From Delftia tsuruhatensis (lineage in GTDB: Bacteria; Pseudomonadota; Gammaproteobacteria; Burkholderiales; Burkholderiaceae_C): a stretch of DNA of 64,000 bases. The DNA is taken from assembly GCF_903815225.1 (NCBI RefSeq), contig NZ_LR813084.1, positions 5,790,001 through 5,854,000 of the forward strand, read 5' to 3'. A model generated the notes under the pieces. The model was not told the origin of the DNA. It saw only the letters and a program-made list of their open reading frames with translations, and made no database searches. Positions 17,619 through 26,118 of this stretch are shown here, piece after piece (within the stretch, counting starts at the first letter, position 1; each line of letters starts with the position of its first letter). Position numbers and translations under genes: made by a program.

Positions 17619-17721
17619 GCCCGCTAGATTAGCCCAAGCATGTGTTGCGCCCGTGTCAGGCCTGCGACCCGCTACGGCAAGGTGTGCAAGCGGATCGCAG
17701 GATCAGGTCGGGGCAGGCGCC

Positions 17722-20637
17722 TTACGCCAGATGCTTGCCGACGATGCCGGCCAGCTCGAACATGTTCACGCTGTCCTTGCCGAAGACGGGGCGCAGCTTG
17801 TCATCGGCGCGGATGACGCGCTTGTCCTTGGGGTCCTGCAGGTTCTGGGCCTTGACGTAGTCCCAGAGCTTCTTGACCACTTCGGTGCGCGCCACCGTGC
17901 CTTCGCCGATGACGGCGGCCAGGGCCGCGCTGGGCTGCAACGTGCCGGCCGCCGGCTTGCGCGCGGTCTTGGTGGCCGTCTTGGCAGCCGTCTTCGTGGC
18001 GGCCTTCTTGGCGGCGGGCGCCTTCTTGGCTGGCGCGCTCCTGGCGGCCGCCGTCTTGCGCGGCGGGTACTTGCTGTCGCGCTGCTCGAACTCGAAGTTG
18101 ACCTTGCCGGCGGCACCGTCCCAGACCAGGAAGGCCTTGAAGCTGCGGCGCGTGCGGTTGGAGACGAACTTGTCCAGCAGGTCGGTCTTGCCGGTCTGCA
18201 GCAGCTTGTGCATCTGCTCGCGCTCTATGGGCTGCTGCAGGATGATCTGGCCGCTCTTGAAGTCGCAGCTGGGCGTGGCCTGGGCCAGCGTGGGCACGGC
18301 CTTGGCGCAGACGTAGTTGCTGCCGTGCTCGTAGACCGGCGCGCCGCACTTGGGACAGGGGCCCAGCGGCTGCTGGCTGGCGAAATCGACGAGTTCGCCC
18401 GTCTCCTCGGAGGCCGCGTCGTCGCCGAAGTCGAATTCCAGCTTGTAGTTGCCCGCTTCCTCATCGCGCACGATGGCGACCTCGGCCACGAAGGGCCAGC
18501 CCGCCTTGGAGCGGAAGCCCTCCAGCGGACCCAGGCGGCGATCGCGCAGCAGTTGCTCGGCCTCGGCCGTCTCGAAGGTGCGGCCTGCCGGCGACTTGGT
18601 GAAGGAGAAGCCGCAGCCCGCGCCCTGGCCGTCGCTGCCGGTGCAGCCGTAGCGGCGGTAGTTCTCCTTGACCACGCCGCCGCAGTTGGGGCAAGGCGTG
18701 GACAGGGTGGCGTAGTCGCCGGGCACGGTGTCGCGGTCGTACTCCTTGGCCTTCTTGACCAGCTTTTCCGTCATGGACTGGATCTGCTGCATGAAGGCAT
18801 CGCGCGAGAGCTGGCCCTTTTCCATCTGCGCCAGCTTGTATTCCCACTCGCCCGTGAGGTCGGCGCGCGAGAGTTCCTCCACGCCCAGGCCGCGCAGCAG
18901 CGTCATGAGCTGGAAGGCCTTGGCCGTGGGGATCAGCTCGCGGCCTTCGCGCAGCATGTACTTCTCGGTCAGCAGGCCTTCGATGATGGCCGCGCGCGTG
19001 GCAGGCGTGCCCAGGCCCTTTTCCTGCATGGCCTCGCGCAATTCGTCGTCCTCGACCTGCTTGCCCGCGCTTTCCATGGCGCCCAGCAGCGTGGCTTCGG
19101 AGTAGCGCGCGGGCGGCTTGGTCTTGAGGCCCTTGGGATCGACCTGGCCGGCGCGCGGCTGCTCGCCGGGCTGCACGGCGACCAGGGGCTGGCCCTTGTC
19201 GCCATCCTTGCCGCCCTCGACCTCGTTGGCCGCTTCCTTGCCGTAGATGGCCAGCCAGCCCGGCTTGACCAGCACCTTGCCTTCGGTCTTGAAGCTGTGC
19301 TGTTCCACCTTGCTGATGCGCGTGGTGACCTGGTATTCGGCACTGGGGAAGAACACGGCCATGAAGCGGCGCACGACGAGGTCGTAGAGCTTTTGCTCGG
19401 CCTCGGACAGTCCGCTGGGCGCCTGCGTGGTCGGGATGATGGCAAAGTGGTCCGACACCTTGCTGTTGTCGAAGATGCGCTTGGTCGGGCGCACGTAGTG
19501 CTCGTCCAGCGCCTGCTGGGCGAACGGCGCCAAGTGGCGCATGCCGCTGGTGGCCAGCATGGCGAAGGTCTGCTGCGCCACGGGCAGGTAGTCCTCGGGC
19601 AGGGCGCGCGAGTCGGTACGCGGATAGGTCAGGGCCTTGTGGCGCTCGTACAGGCTTTGCGCCAGCGCCAGCGTGGTCTTGGCCGAGAAGCCGAACTTGC
19701 CGTTGGCCTCGCGCTGCAGGCTGGTCAGGTCGAACAGCAGCGGGCTGGCCTGGGAGGTGGGCTTGGATTCCTCGGTGACCTGGGCCGGCTTGCCGCGCAC
19801 GGAATCGGCGATGGCCTGGGCATCGCGCTGGTTCCAGATGCGGTCCGCGCGCGCCTCGGCGTCCTCGCTCTTCTTCCATTGGGGGTCGAACCACTTGCCC
19901 AGGTACTGGCCGGCCTGCGCGTCGAAGGCGGCATGCACTTCCCAGTAGTCGCGGCTGACGAACTTGCGGATCTTTTCCTCGCGTTCCACCACCAGGGACA
20001 GCGTGGGCGTCTGCACGCGGCCCACGGTGGTCAGGAAGAAGCCGCCGTCGCGCGAGTTGAAGGCCGTCATGGCACGCGTGCCATTGATGCCCACCAGCCA
20101 GTCGGCCTCGGAGCGGCTGCGCGCGGCGCTGGCCAGGCCCTGCATCTGCGCGTCGCTGCGCAGGTTCTGGAAGCCGTCGCGGATGGCCTGGGGTGTCATG
20201 GACTGCAGCCACAGGCGCTTGACGGGCTTGCCCAGGCCCTTGCCGTCGGGCTTGGCGCCCGCAGCGTACTGCTCGATCAGACGGAAGATCAGCTCACCTT
20301 CGCGGCCCGCGTCGCATGCGTTGATGAGTTCGGTCACGTCCTTGCGCCTGGCCAGCTTGACCACGGCATTGAGCCGGCCCTTGGTCTTGTCCACGGGCTT
20401 GAGGTCGAAATACGGCGGAATCACCGGCAGGTTGGCAAAACTCCATTTGCCGCGCTTGACGTCGAATTCCTCGGGCGCCTGGATTTCCACCAGGTGGCCC
20501 ACGGCGCTGGTCACGACGTAGTGCTCGCTCTCGAAATATTCATCGTGCTTGTCGAACTTGCCCGCCACAGGGGTCAGCGCGCGGACGATGTCCTGCGCGA
20601 CCGAAGGCTTCTCAGCAATCACCAGGGTCTTTGTCAT
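17722..20637 (-). CDS. topB: DNA topoisomerase III with C-terminal SWIB domain
   Basis: This encodes 971 residues of a type IA topoisomerase that cuts one DNA strand and decatenates. The TOPRIM part has VIAEKPSVAQ (6-15) and DAGREGELIF (109-118); the active-site tyrosine is Y338 in TYPRTDSR. Two zinc-ribbon-like Cys clusters follow (CPNCGG with CTGSDGQGAGC, and CPKCGA with YVCAKA). A lysine/alanine linker with KKAP and AKTA repeats leads to a SWIB/MDM2-like domain in the last 75 residues (LQPSAALAAVIG to FELAGIVGKHLA). The family is usually 650-850 residues, and the extra length is the linker plus SWIB. Such fusions occur in Burkholderiales and Chlamydiae. It is divergent from the SET gene. 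Confidence 0.95.
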   Translation of the reverse strand: MTKTLVIAEKPSVAQDIVRALTPVAGKFDKHDEYFESEHYVVTSAVGHLVEIQAPEEFDVKRGKWSFANLPVIPPYFDLKPVDKTKGRLNAVVKLARRKDVTELINACDAGREGELIFRLIEQYAAGAKPDGKGLGKPVKRLWLQSMTPQAIRDGFQNLRSDAQMQGLASAARSRSEADWLVGINGTRAMTAFNSRDGGFFLTTVGRVQTPTLSLVVEREEKIRKFVSRDYWEVHAAFDAQAGQYLGKWFDPQWKKSEDAEARADRIWNQRDAQAIADSVRGKPAQVTEESKPTSQASPLLFDLTSLQREANGKFGFSAKTTLALAQSLYERHKALTYPRTDSRALPEDYLPVAQQTFAMLATSGMRHLAPFAQQALDEHYVRPTKRIFDNSKVSDHFAIIPTTQAPSGLSEAEQKLYDLVVRRFMAVFFPSAEYQVTTRISKVEQHSFKTEGKVLVKPGWLAIYGKEAANEVEGGKDGDKGQPLVAVQPGEQPRAGQVDPKGLKTKPPARYSEATLLGAMESAGKQVEDDELREAMQEKGLGTPATRAAIIEGLLTEKYMLREGRELIPTAKAFQLMTLLRGLGVEELSRADLTGEWEYKLAQMEKGQLSRDAFMQQIQSMTEKLVKKAKEYDRDTVPGDYATLSTPCPNCGGVVKENYRRYGCTGSDGQGAGCGFSFTKSPAGRTFETAEAEQLLRDRRLGPLEGFRSKAGWPFVAEVAIVRDEEAGNYKLEFDFGDDAASEETGELVDFASQQPLGPCPKCGAPVYEHGSNYVCAKAVPTLAQATPSCDFKSGQIILQQPIEREQMHKLLQTGKTDLLDKFVSNRTRRSFKAFLVWDGAAGKVNFEFEQRDSKYPPRKTAAARSAPAKKAPAAKKAATKTAAKTATKTARKPAAGTLQPSAALAAVIGEGTVARTEVVKKLWDYVKAQNLQDPKDKRVIRADDKLRPVFGKDSVNMFELAGIVGKHLA

Positions 20638-20702
20638 TGTGTGTGCTCGTCATTCACCGCAGGCCCTGCATGTCGTGGCCTGCGCTTCTACAATCCATGG
20701 CT

Positions 20703-20741
20703 CACGCGTGTACGTACGTGTACGCGCACGCGCATGTGTGC
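20703..20741. other. 39-bp alternating pyrimidine-purine tract
   Basis: Every step from 20703 to 20741 alternates pyrimidine and purine (CACGCGTGTACG and onward, mostly CG, CA/TG and TA steps). Such DNA readily adopts the Z form under negative supercoiling. It lies in the 127-base spacer between the divergent topB and SET genes, where promoters are expected. Confidence 0.85.
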
Positions 20742-20764
20742 CCATTCAAGTTATCAGAGAAACC

Positions 20765-21391
20765 ATGCCCCGCACAGCTTTGGCCCCATCGGGCGGCCGC
20801 CGCATCCAGACCCGCCGCTCGGGAGTCCATGGCAAGGGCGTGTTCGCCATGCAGGATCTTGCCGAAGGAGAAGTCCTCGTCGAGTACGTGGGGGAAATCA
20901 TCAGCTGGCAGGAAGCCCAGGACCGGCATCCGCACGACCCCAGCCAGCCCAACCATACCTTCTACTTCCATGTGGACGAGGACCGCGTGATCGACGCCAA
21001 CCACGGCGGCAATTCCTCGCGCTGGATCAACCACAGCTGCGCGCCCAACTGCTACACGGACGAGCGCGATGGCCGCATCTTCATCGTCGCGCTGCGCAAC
21101 ATCGCCGCCGGCGAGGAGCTGAGCTACGACTACGGCCTGATCATCGACGAGCCCTACACGAAAAAGCTCAAGGCCGAGTATCCCTGCTGGTGCGGCGCCG
21201 CCAGCTGCCGCGGCACGCTGCTTGCACCCAAGCGCGGCTGGCGCCCGCCCATGCCCGGCGACGTGCTGCCCGCCAGCGCGCCGCCTGCATCGGACCGGCC
21301 GGCGAAGGCGAAGCGGACAAAAAAGCCGCAGGCCAGCACGGGCAAGGCATCCACGAAGCCGCGCAGCCCCTCCGCAAAGGCCGGCGCATGA
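20765..21391 (+). CDS. SET-domain protein lysine methyltransferase
   Basis: This encodes 208 residues from ATG 20765. The complete SET core is present: GVHGKGVFA (20-28), the S-adenosylmethionine and pseudoknot motif GNSSRWINHSCAPNC (82-96), and ELSYDYG (118-124). The post-SET cysteines CWCGAASC (141-148) can bind zinc together with C96. The C-terminal 40 residues are Lys/Pro/Ala-rich, like histone tails. It should transfer methyl groups to a lysine of a protein whose identity is unknown. The last base pairs overlap birA (ATGA), so the two are translationally coupled. It is divergent from topB. Confidence 0.9.
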   Translation: MPRTALAPSGGRRIQTRRSGVHGKGVFAMQDLAEGEVLVEYVGEIISWQEAQDRHPHDPSQPNHTFYFHVDEDRVIDANHGGNSSRWINHSCAPNCYTDERDGRIFIVALRNIAAGEELSYDYGLIIDEPYTKKLKAEYPCWCGAASCRGTLLAPKRGWRPPMPGDVLPASAPPASDRPAKAKRTKKPQASTGKASTKPRSPSAKAGA

Positions 21392-22218
21392 TGGCATCGT
21401 CCCCCATCCACTGGCCCGCCGAATCCCTGTGGCAGGCCATCGAGCCGCGGCTGCCGGGCTTCTCGGTGGAGATCGTGCCCAGCATCGGCTCCACCAATAC
21501 CGAACTGATGGCCCGTGCCCGCGATGGCCGCAACGAGCCCGTGCTGCTGGTGACCGAGCTGCAGACGGCCGGTCGTGGCCGGCTGGGCCGCGAGTGGACC
21601 AGCGGCGTGGGCGATTCGCTGACGTTCTCGCTGGGCATGCCGCTGGCGCCCGCCGACTGGTCGGGCCTGTCGCTGGCCGTCGGCCTGAGCGTGGCGCAAA
21701 GCCTGCAGCCGCAACTGCCCGCCCCGGGCTCGCAGCGCCCGCGCATCGGCCTCAAATGGCCCAACGACCTGTGGATCGACGGCGACCGCAAGCTCGGCGG
21801 CATCCTGATCGAGACCGCCAGCTTCGTCGGCAGCGCCCCGCATGCGCCCGGCACGCCGCGCTACGTGGTGGTAGGCATCGGCCTGAACATCCGCCCGCGC
21901 CCCGGCGAGGGCATGCGCACGCCCCCGGCCAGCCTGCTGGAGCTGGACGAGCGCCTGGACGCGCCGACCGCGCTGGCCTGCATCCTGCCGGCCCTGGTCT
22001 CCGATATCCAGGCCTTTGCCCGCCAGGGCTTCGCGCCGCTGGCCGAGCGCTTTGCCCAGCGCGACCTGCTGCGCGGGCGTGCCGTCAATCTCAGCGATGG
22101 CGAAAGCGGCACGGCCGAGGGCGTGGGCCCCGATGGCGCGCTGCTGGTGCGCACGGCCCGCGGCCTGCAGGCCATCACCAGTTCGGAAATCAGCGTGCGG
22201 CCGGCTGTTGTAGGCTAG
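21388..22218 (+). CDS. birA: Biotin--[acetyl-CoA-carboxylase] ligase, class I
   Basis: This encodes 276 residues. It activates biotin with ATP and attaches it to the carrier protein of acetyl-CoA carboxylase. Motifs are GRGRLGR (62-68), which holds biotinyl-AMP, and KWPNDLW (123-129), with GGILIE following. The N-terminal DNA-binding domain of E. coli BirA is missing, so it cannot act as the biotin operon repressor. Start ATG 21388 overlaps the stop of the SET gene, and a second ATG follows at once. Confidence 0.95.
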   Translation: MMASSPIHWPAESLWQAIEPRLPGFSVEIVPSIGSTNTELMARARDGRNEPVLLVTELQTAGRGRLGREWTSGVGDSLTFSLGMPLAPADWSGLSLAVGLSVAQSLQPQLPAPGSQRPRIGLKWPNDLWIDGDRKLGGILIETASFVGSAPHAPGTPRYVVVGIGLNIRPRPGEGMRTPPASLLELDERLDAPTALACILPALVSDIQAFARQGFAPLAERFAQRDLLRGRAVNLSDGESGTAEGVGPDGALLVRTARGLQAITSSEISVRPAVVG

Positions 22219-22257
22219 CGCCAACGATGCACCGGGGCCCAGGGCCCCAGAAACGAC

Positions 22258-22965
22258 ATGCTGCGAATTGCCTTCCTGCTGCTGGTGCTGGCCAATGCCG
22301 GCTACTACCTCTGGGGCCACGGCCATCTGGAGGCCCTGGGCCTGGCTCCGGCCAGGCAAAGCGAGCCCGAGCGCCTGAACCAGCAGGTGCGCCCCGAGGC
22401 ACTGGGTCTGCTGAGCGTGGACAACACGCCCGCCGCCAGCCCCGGCGGCGAGGCGCCTTCCACCGCCCCCCCCGCACCGACACCGGCATCCGCGCCGGCG
22501 CAAGCCGGGGGCCAGCCGACCATCTGCCTCGTGGCGACGGGCATCGAGGACCGCCATGCCGAGGCGCTGCGCCGGGGCCTCGTGGCCCAGGTGGCCAGCG
22601 ACCAGTGGGACCTGAGCAGCACGCACCAGCCCGGCCGCTGGATGGTCTACATGGGCAAGTTCCCGGATGCCGAATTCCTGGAACGCAAGCGTGCCGAACT
22701 GCGCGCACGCAAGATCGACTTCGACCGCGCGGGTGGCGCGCTGGAGCCCGGCCTGTCGCTGGGGCGCTTCTCCACCGAGGAAGCGGCCACGCGCGAGCTG
22801 ACCAATTTCGCCCGCCAGGGCGTGCGCACGGCCCGCGTGGTGCAGGAACGCCCCGACGTGACGCTCTACACGCTGCGCCTGCCCCAGGCCACGCCGGCGC
22901 TGCGCAGCCAGGTCGAGGCCATGGGCGGCAAGGCCTTCGAGGGCAAGCCGTTCAAGCCCTGCTGA
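22258..22965 (+). CDS. SPOR-domain inner membrane protein
   Basis: This encodes 235 residues. A single N-terminal membrane segment (IAFLLLVLANAGYYLW, residues 4-19) is followed by a Pro/Ala-rich periplasmic linker (about 60-85) and a C-terminal region with the spacing of SPOR domains (WMVYMGKF, LSLGRFSTEEAATRELTNF). SPOR domains bind peptidoglycan stripped of stem peptides at the septum. It is 39 bases after birA in the same direction and probably shares its transcript. Function beyond septal peptidoglycan binding is not known. Confidence 0.8.
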   Translation: MLRIAFLLLVLANAGYYLWGHGHLEALGLAPARQSEPERLNQQVRPEALGLLSVDNTPAASPGGEAPSTAPPAPTPASAPAQAGGQPTICLVATGIEDRHAEALRRGLVAQVASDQWDLSSTHQPGRWMVYMGKFPDAEFLERKRAELRARKIDFDRAGGALEPGLSLGRFSTEEAATRELTNFARQGVRTARVVQERPDVTLYTLRLPQATPALRSQVEAMGGKAFEGKPFKPC

Positions 22966-22974
22966 TCCGCAGGC

Positions 22975-23712
22975 TCAGTCCACGATGCCCGCGTAGGGCG
23001 AGATGCCGCCCAGGTCCTGCGTCAGGGCCTCGGCCTGGGCCCGTACCAGGGGCAGCAGGCGCCGCAGCACCTCGTCGGAGCAGCGGTACAGCGGGATGGC
23101 CAGGGAGACGGCGCCCAGCAGCCGCGTGCCGCGCGTGAACACCGGGCAGGCGATGGCCGCGCTTTCCGGGTCCCGTTCGCCCTGCGTGACCGCATAGCCC
23201 TGCCTGCGGATCTGCTCATAGGGCTCGCCCGGCAGCGCATCGTCCAGCGCCAGGATCAGGCGGCCCGCGGCGCCCCGGTCCAGCACGAACATCTCCCCTT
23301 CCAGCACATGGGTGCGCACGCTGCGCTGCGGCTGCACATGGTGCAGGCACACGCGCCGGTCGCCCTCGCGCACATACAGGCCCGCGCATTCCTCGGACTG
23401 CTGCACGAGCTGGCGCAGACGCGGCAGGGCGTAGTCGGCCAGCCGGAAGGACTGGCGGTACATCTCGGCCAGGGGCAGCACCCTGGGGCCGACCACATAG
23501 CGCCCATCCGGCAGGCGCTTGACGAAACCCGCGCCCATCAGTGAATCGAGCAGCCGCAGGATGGTGCTTTCGTAGAGCCCCGTGGCCGTCGCCAGCATGG
23601 CCAGCGTCTGCCCCTCGGGCGCGCGCTCGAAGGCCTGGAGCACGGCCAGCGCACGGTTCACGGCGGCCACGCCTTCCGCTTTTTCGGACTTGTCTGGTGC
23701 GCTGCGGGTCAT
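22975..23712 (-). CDS. IclR-family transcriptional regulator
   Basis: This encodes 245 residues from ATG 23710-23712 (a TTG two codons earlier is also possible; neither has a clear ribosome binding site). The N-terminal winged helix reads AVNRALAVLQAF and LAMLATATGLYESTILRLLD, and the C-terminal effector domain contains GAAGRLILA and AIACPVF. These regulators bind small aromatic or carboxylic effectors. It is divergent from the thiolase-like operon and should control it through the inverted repeat at 23766-23792. Confidence 0.92.
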   Translation of the reverse strand: MTRSAPDKSEKAEGVAAVNRALAVLQAFERAPEGQTLAMLATATGLYESTILRLLDSLMGAGFVKRLPDGRYVVGPRVLPLAEMYRQSFRLADYALPRLRQLVQQSEECAGLYVREGDRRVCLHHVQPQRSVRTHVLEGEMFVLDRGAAGRLILALDDALPGEPYEQIRRQGYAVTQGERDPESAAIACPVFTRGTRLLGAVSLAIPLYRCSDEVLRRLLPLVRAQAEALTQDLGGISPYAGIVD

Positions 23713-23765
23713 GGGCAAAGGGTTTTCATGGATGACATCAAAACAGTGGGAAATTCTAATCCCCA

Positions 23766-23792
23766 GAAAAATAGAAATGTCTTCTATTTTTC
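23766..23792. promoter_or_regulatory. Inverted repeat, candidate IclR operator
   Basis: GAAAAATAGAA (23766-23776), a 5-base spacer and TTCTATTTTTC (23782-23792) form a perfect 11-bp dyad. It lies 23 bases before the start of the divergent operon, in an AT-rich island between the regulator and its likely target. IclR-family operators are typically AT-rich dyads of about this size. Confidence 0.75.
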
Positions 23793-23814
23793 AATCCTCC
23801 CTGGAGCGCACCGC

Positions 23815-24984
23815 ATGGACATCCATGGCAAGGCCTACATCGTCGGCGCCTTCGAGCACCCGCTGCGCAAGGCGCCGCAGCTGTCGGTCGCGCAGTTGCA
23901 TGCCGACGTGGCGCGCGGCGCCATCGCCGACGCGGGCCTCACGGCGGCCGATATCGATGGCTACTTCTGCTCCGCCGATGCGCCGGGGATGGGGCCGACC
24001 TCGATGGTCGAGTACCTGAACCTGCAGCCGCGCCACGTGGATTCGACCGACATCGGCGGCGCCTCCTACATCGCCCTGGTCAGCCATGCGGCCCAGGCCA
24101 TCGCCCTGGGAAAGTGCGATGTGGCCCTGATCACGCTGGCGGGCCGCCCGCGCAGCGAGGGCATCGCCACGGGCACGGTGGCACGCGTACGCCACCCTTC
24201 CCAGCCCGACTTCCAGTGGGAGTACCCCTACGGCATTGCCAACGCCAGCGGCTATGCGCTGTGCGCACGGCGCCACATGCACGAGTACGGCACGACCAGC
24301 GAGCAGCTGGCCTGGGTGAAGGTGGCGGCCTCGCACCATGCCCAGCACAATCCCGACGCCATGCTGCGCAAGGTGGTGACGGTCCAGGAAGTGCTGGAGT
24401 CCCCGATGGTGGCCGACCCGCTGCACCGGCTGGACTGCTGCGTGGTCAGCGACGGTGGCGGCGCGCTGGTGGTCGCGCGGCCCGAGATCGCACGGCGCCT
24501 GGACCGCCCGCGCATCAAGATCCGTGGCGCGGGCGAGGCCGTCAAGCATGGCGCGGGCGGCCATGTGGTGCTGACCCATTCAGGCGCGCGCTGGTCGGGT
24601 GCCCAGGCCTTCGCCGAGGCCCGTGTCACGCCCGCCGACATCCAGTACGCCTCCATCTACGACAGCTTCACGATCACGGTGCTCATGCAGCTGGAGGACC
24701 TGGGCTTTTGCGCACCGGGCCGCGGCGGCGCCTTCGTCTCGGACGGCAACCTGATCTCCGGCGTGGGCCGCCTGCCCGTGAACACCGATGGCGGCGGCCT
24801 GTGCAACAACCACCCGGGCAACCGGGGCGGCATGACCAAGGTGATCGAGGCGGTGCGCCAGCTGCGCGGCGAGGCCCATCCCGCCGTCCAGGTCCCCGAC
24901 TGCCGCCTGGCCCTGGCGCAGGGCACGGGCGGCATGCTGGCCACGCGCCATGGCAGCGCCACCCTGATCCTGGAAAGGGAGTGA
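23815..24984 (+). CDS. Thiolase-fold protein, possibly Ltp2-like aldolase
   Basis: This encodes 389 residues. ATG 23815 is preferred to the upstream ATG 23728, which would run through the operator. The thiolase fold is clear (AQAIALGKCDVALI, VVSDGGGALVV, NNHPGNRGG). At the usual nucleophile position the sequence reads TDIGGASYI (79-87), with no catalytic cysteine. YASIYDSFT (278-286) matches the region with the catalytic tyrosine in Ltp2-type steroid side-chain retro-aldolases, which work as complexes with a DUF35 partner. That partner is the next gene, eight bases away. Classical thiolase activity therefore seems unlikely. The substrate, probably an acyl-CoA, is unknown. Confidence 0.82.
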   Translation: MDIHGKAYIVGAFEHPLRKAPQLSVAQLHADVARGAIADAGLTAADIDGYFCSADAPGMGPTSMVEYLNLQPRHVDSTDIGGASYIALVSHAAQAIALGKCDVALITLAGRPRSEGIATGTVARVRHPSQPDFQWEYPYGIANASGYALCARRHMHEYGTTSEQLAWVKVAASHHAQHNPDAMLRKVVTVQEVLESPMVADPLHRLDCCVVSDGGGALVVARPEIARRLDRPRIKIRGAGEAVKHGAGGHVVLTHSGARWSGAQAFAEARVTPADIQYASIYDSFTITVLMQLEDLGFCAPGRGGAFVSDGNLISGVGRLPVNTDGGGLCNNHPGNRGGMTKVIEAVRQLRGEAHPAVQVPDCRLALAQGTGGMLATRHGSATLILERE

Positions 24985-24991
24985 ATCCACC

Positions 24992-25402
24992 ATGAGTGAA
25001 CCCCGGCCTGCGGCGCTGCGCCCCGCCCCCATCCCCACGCCCGAGACGCAGCATTTCTGGGATGCGGCGCGCCAGGGCCTGTTCCTGGTGCCGCGCTGCC
25101 GCGATTGCGGGCTGGCCCACTGGTACCCCCGGGCAGCCTGTCCGTTTTGCTGGAGCCAGCACATCGACTGGAACCCTTCGCCGGGCCGGGGCACGGTGTA
25201 CTCGTACACCGTGGTCCGCCAGGGCGGGGGAGAGCATCCGGTGGTGCTGGCCTTCGTCACGCTGGCCGAGGGCCCGACCATGCTGACCCACCTCGTGGCG
25301 CGCGCGCCGGAGCAATGGTCCATAGGCGATGCCGTGCAGTTGCGCCTGGAGCCCAGCGACGGCGACTACCCGGTGCCGGTCTTCGAGCCCCTGAGGTCCT
25401 GA
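24992..25402 (+). CDS. DUF35 OB-fold zinc-ribbon acyl-CoA-binding partner
   Basis: This encodes 136 residues. A rubredoxin-like zinc ribbon (C36-x2-C39, C50-x2-C53) is followed by an OB fold (GTVYSYTVV, VVLAFVTLAEGPTMLTHL). Such proteins pair with thiolase-like enzymes and help bind the acyl-CoA substrate. The gap to the thiolase-like gene is seven bases. Confidence 0.88.
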   Translation: MSEPRPAALRPAPIPTPETQHFWDAARQGLFLVPRCRDCGLAHWYPRAACPFCWSQHIDWNPSPGRGTVYSYTVVRQGGGEHPVVLAFVTLAEGPTMLTHLVARAPEQWSIGDAVQLRLEPSDGDYPVPVFEPLRS

Positions 25403-25443
25403 GCCTGGCCCCGCAGCATGTTGTGCACTAGCAGGATTCCGAC

Positions 25444-26118
25444 ATGATCAACAAAATCGCATACAGCCTGGCCGATGCGCTGGATGGCATCCAGGACGGC
25501 GCCACCATCATGATCTCGGGCTTCGGGGGCGCCGGCCTGCCGTTCGAGCTGGTCGATGCCCTGGTCGAGCGCGGCACGCGCGACCTGACCATCGTGAGCA
25601 ACAACGCCGGCAGCCAGGGCAAGGGCATCAGCCGCCTGGTGCTGGCAGGACAGGTCCGCAAGGTGATCTGCTCGTTTCCGCGCCAGCCGGGCTCCAGCGC
25701 CTTTGACGACCTCTACCGCCAGGGGCGCCTGGCGCTGGAGCTGGTGCCCCAGGGCACGCTGGCCGAGCGCATCCGCGCCGCGGGCGCCGGCATCGCGGGC
25801 TTCTACACCCCGACGGGCGTGGGCACGGAACTGGCCGAAGGCAAGGAATGCCGGCGCATCGGCGACAAGGAGTACCTGCTCGAATATCCGCTGCATGCGG
25901 ACTTCGCCCTGATCAAGGCCGAGGTGGCCGACCGCTGGGGCAACCTGACCTACCGCCGCTCGGGCCGCAACTTCGGCCCGCTGATGGCCACGGCGGCGCG
26001 CTGCACCATCGCCCAGGTCTCGCGCATCGTGGCGCTGGGCGGCATCGATCCCGAAGCCGTGGTCACGCCCGGCATCTACGTGCGGCGCGTGGTCCGCACC
26101 CCAGGAGGTCCATCATGA
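25444..26118 (+). CDS. 3-oxoacid CoA-transferase family, subunit A
   Basis: This encodes 224 residues of a family I CoA-transferase alpha subunit. GATIMISGFGGAGLPFELVDAL near the N-terminus and GFYTPTGVGTELAEGKE in the middle are characteristic. The enzyme moves CoA from one acyl-CoA (commonly succinyl-CoA) to a free acid such as 3-oxoadipate or acetoacetate. The stop overlaps the start of subunit B (ATGA). Substrate cannot be told from sequence. Confidence 0.93.
   Translation: MINKIAYSLADALDGIQDGATIMISGFGGAGLPFELVDALVERGTRDLTIVSNNAGSQGKGISRLVLAGQVRKVICSFPRQPGSSAFDDLYRQGRLALELVPQGTLAERIRAAGAGIAGFYTPTGVGTELAEGKECRRIGDKEYLLEYPLHADFALIKAEVADRWGNLTYRRSGRNFGPLMATAARCTIAQVSRIVALGGIDPEAVVTPGIYVRRVVRTPGGPS

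Noticed and set aside
17527-22218. Open frame of 1563 codons on the plus strand across topB and the SET gene
   Set aside because: It is the shadow of topB on the opposite strand in high-GC DNA; only its last part (from 21388) is real and is birA.
23728-23814. Upstream ATG 23728 as start of the thiolase-like gene
   Set aside because: It would place the perfect dyad operator inside the coding sequence and adds 29 residues that do not match the family start.
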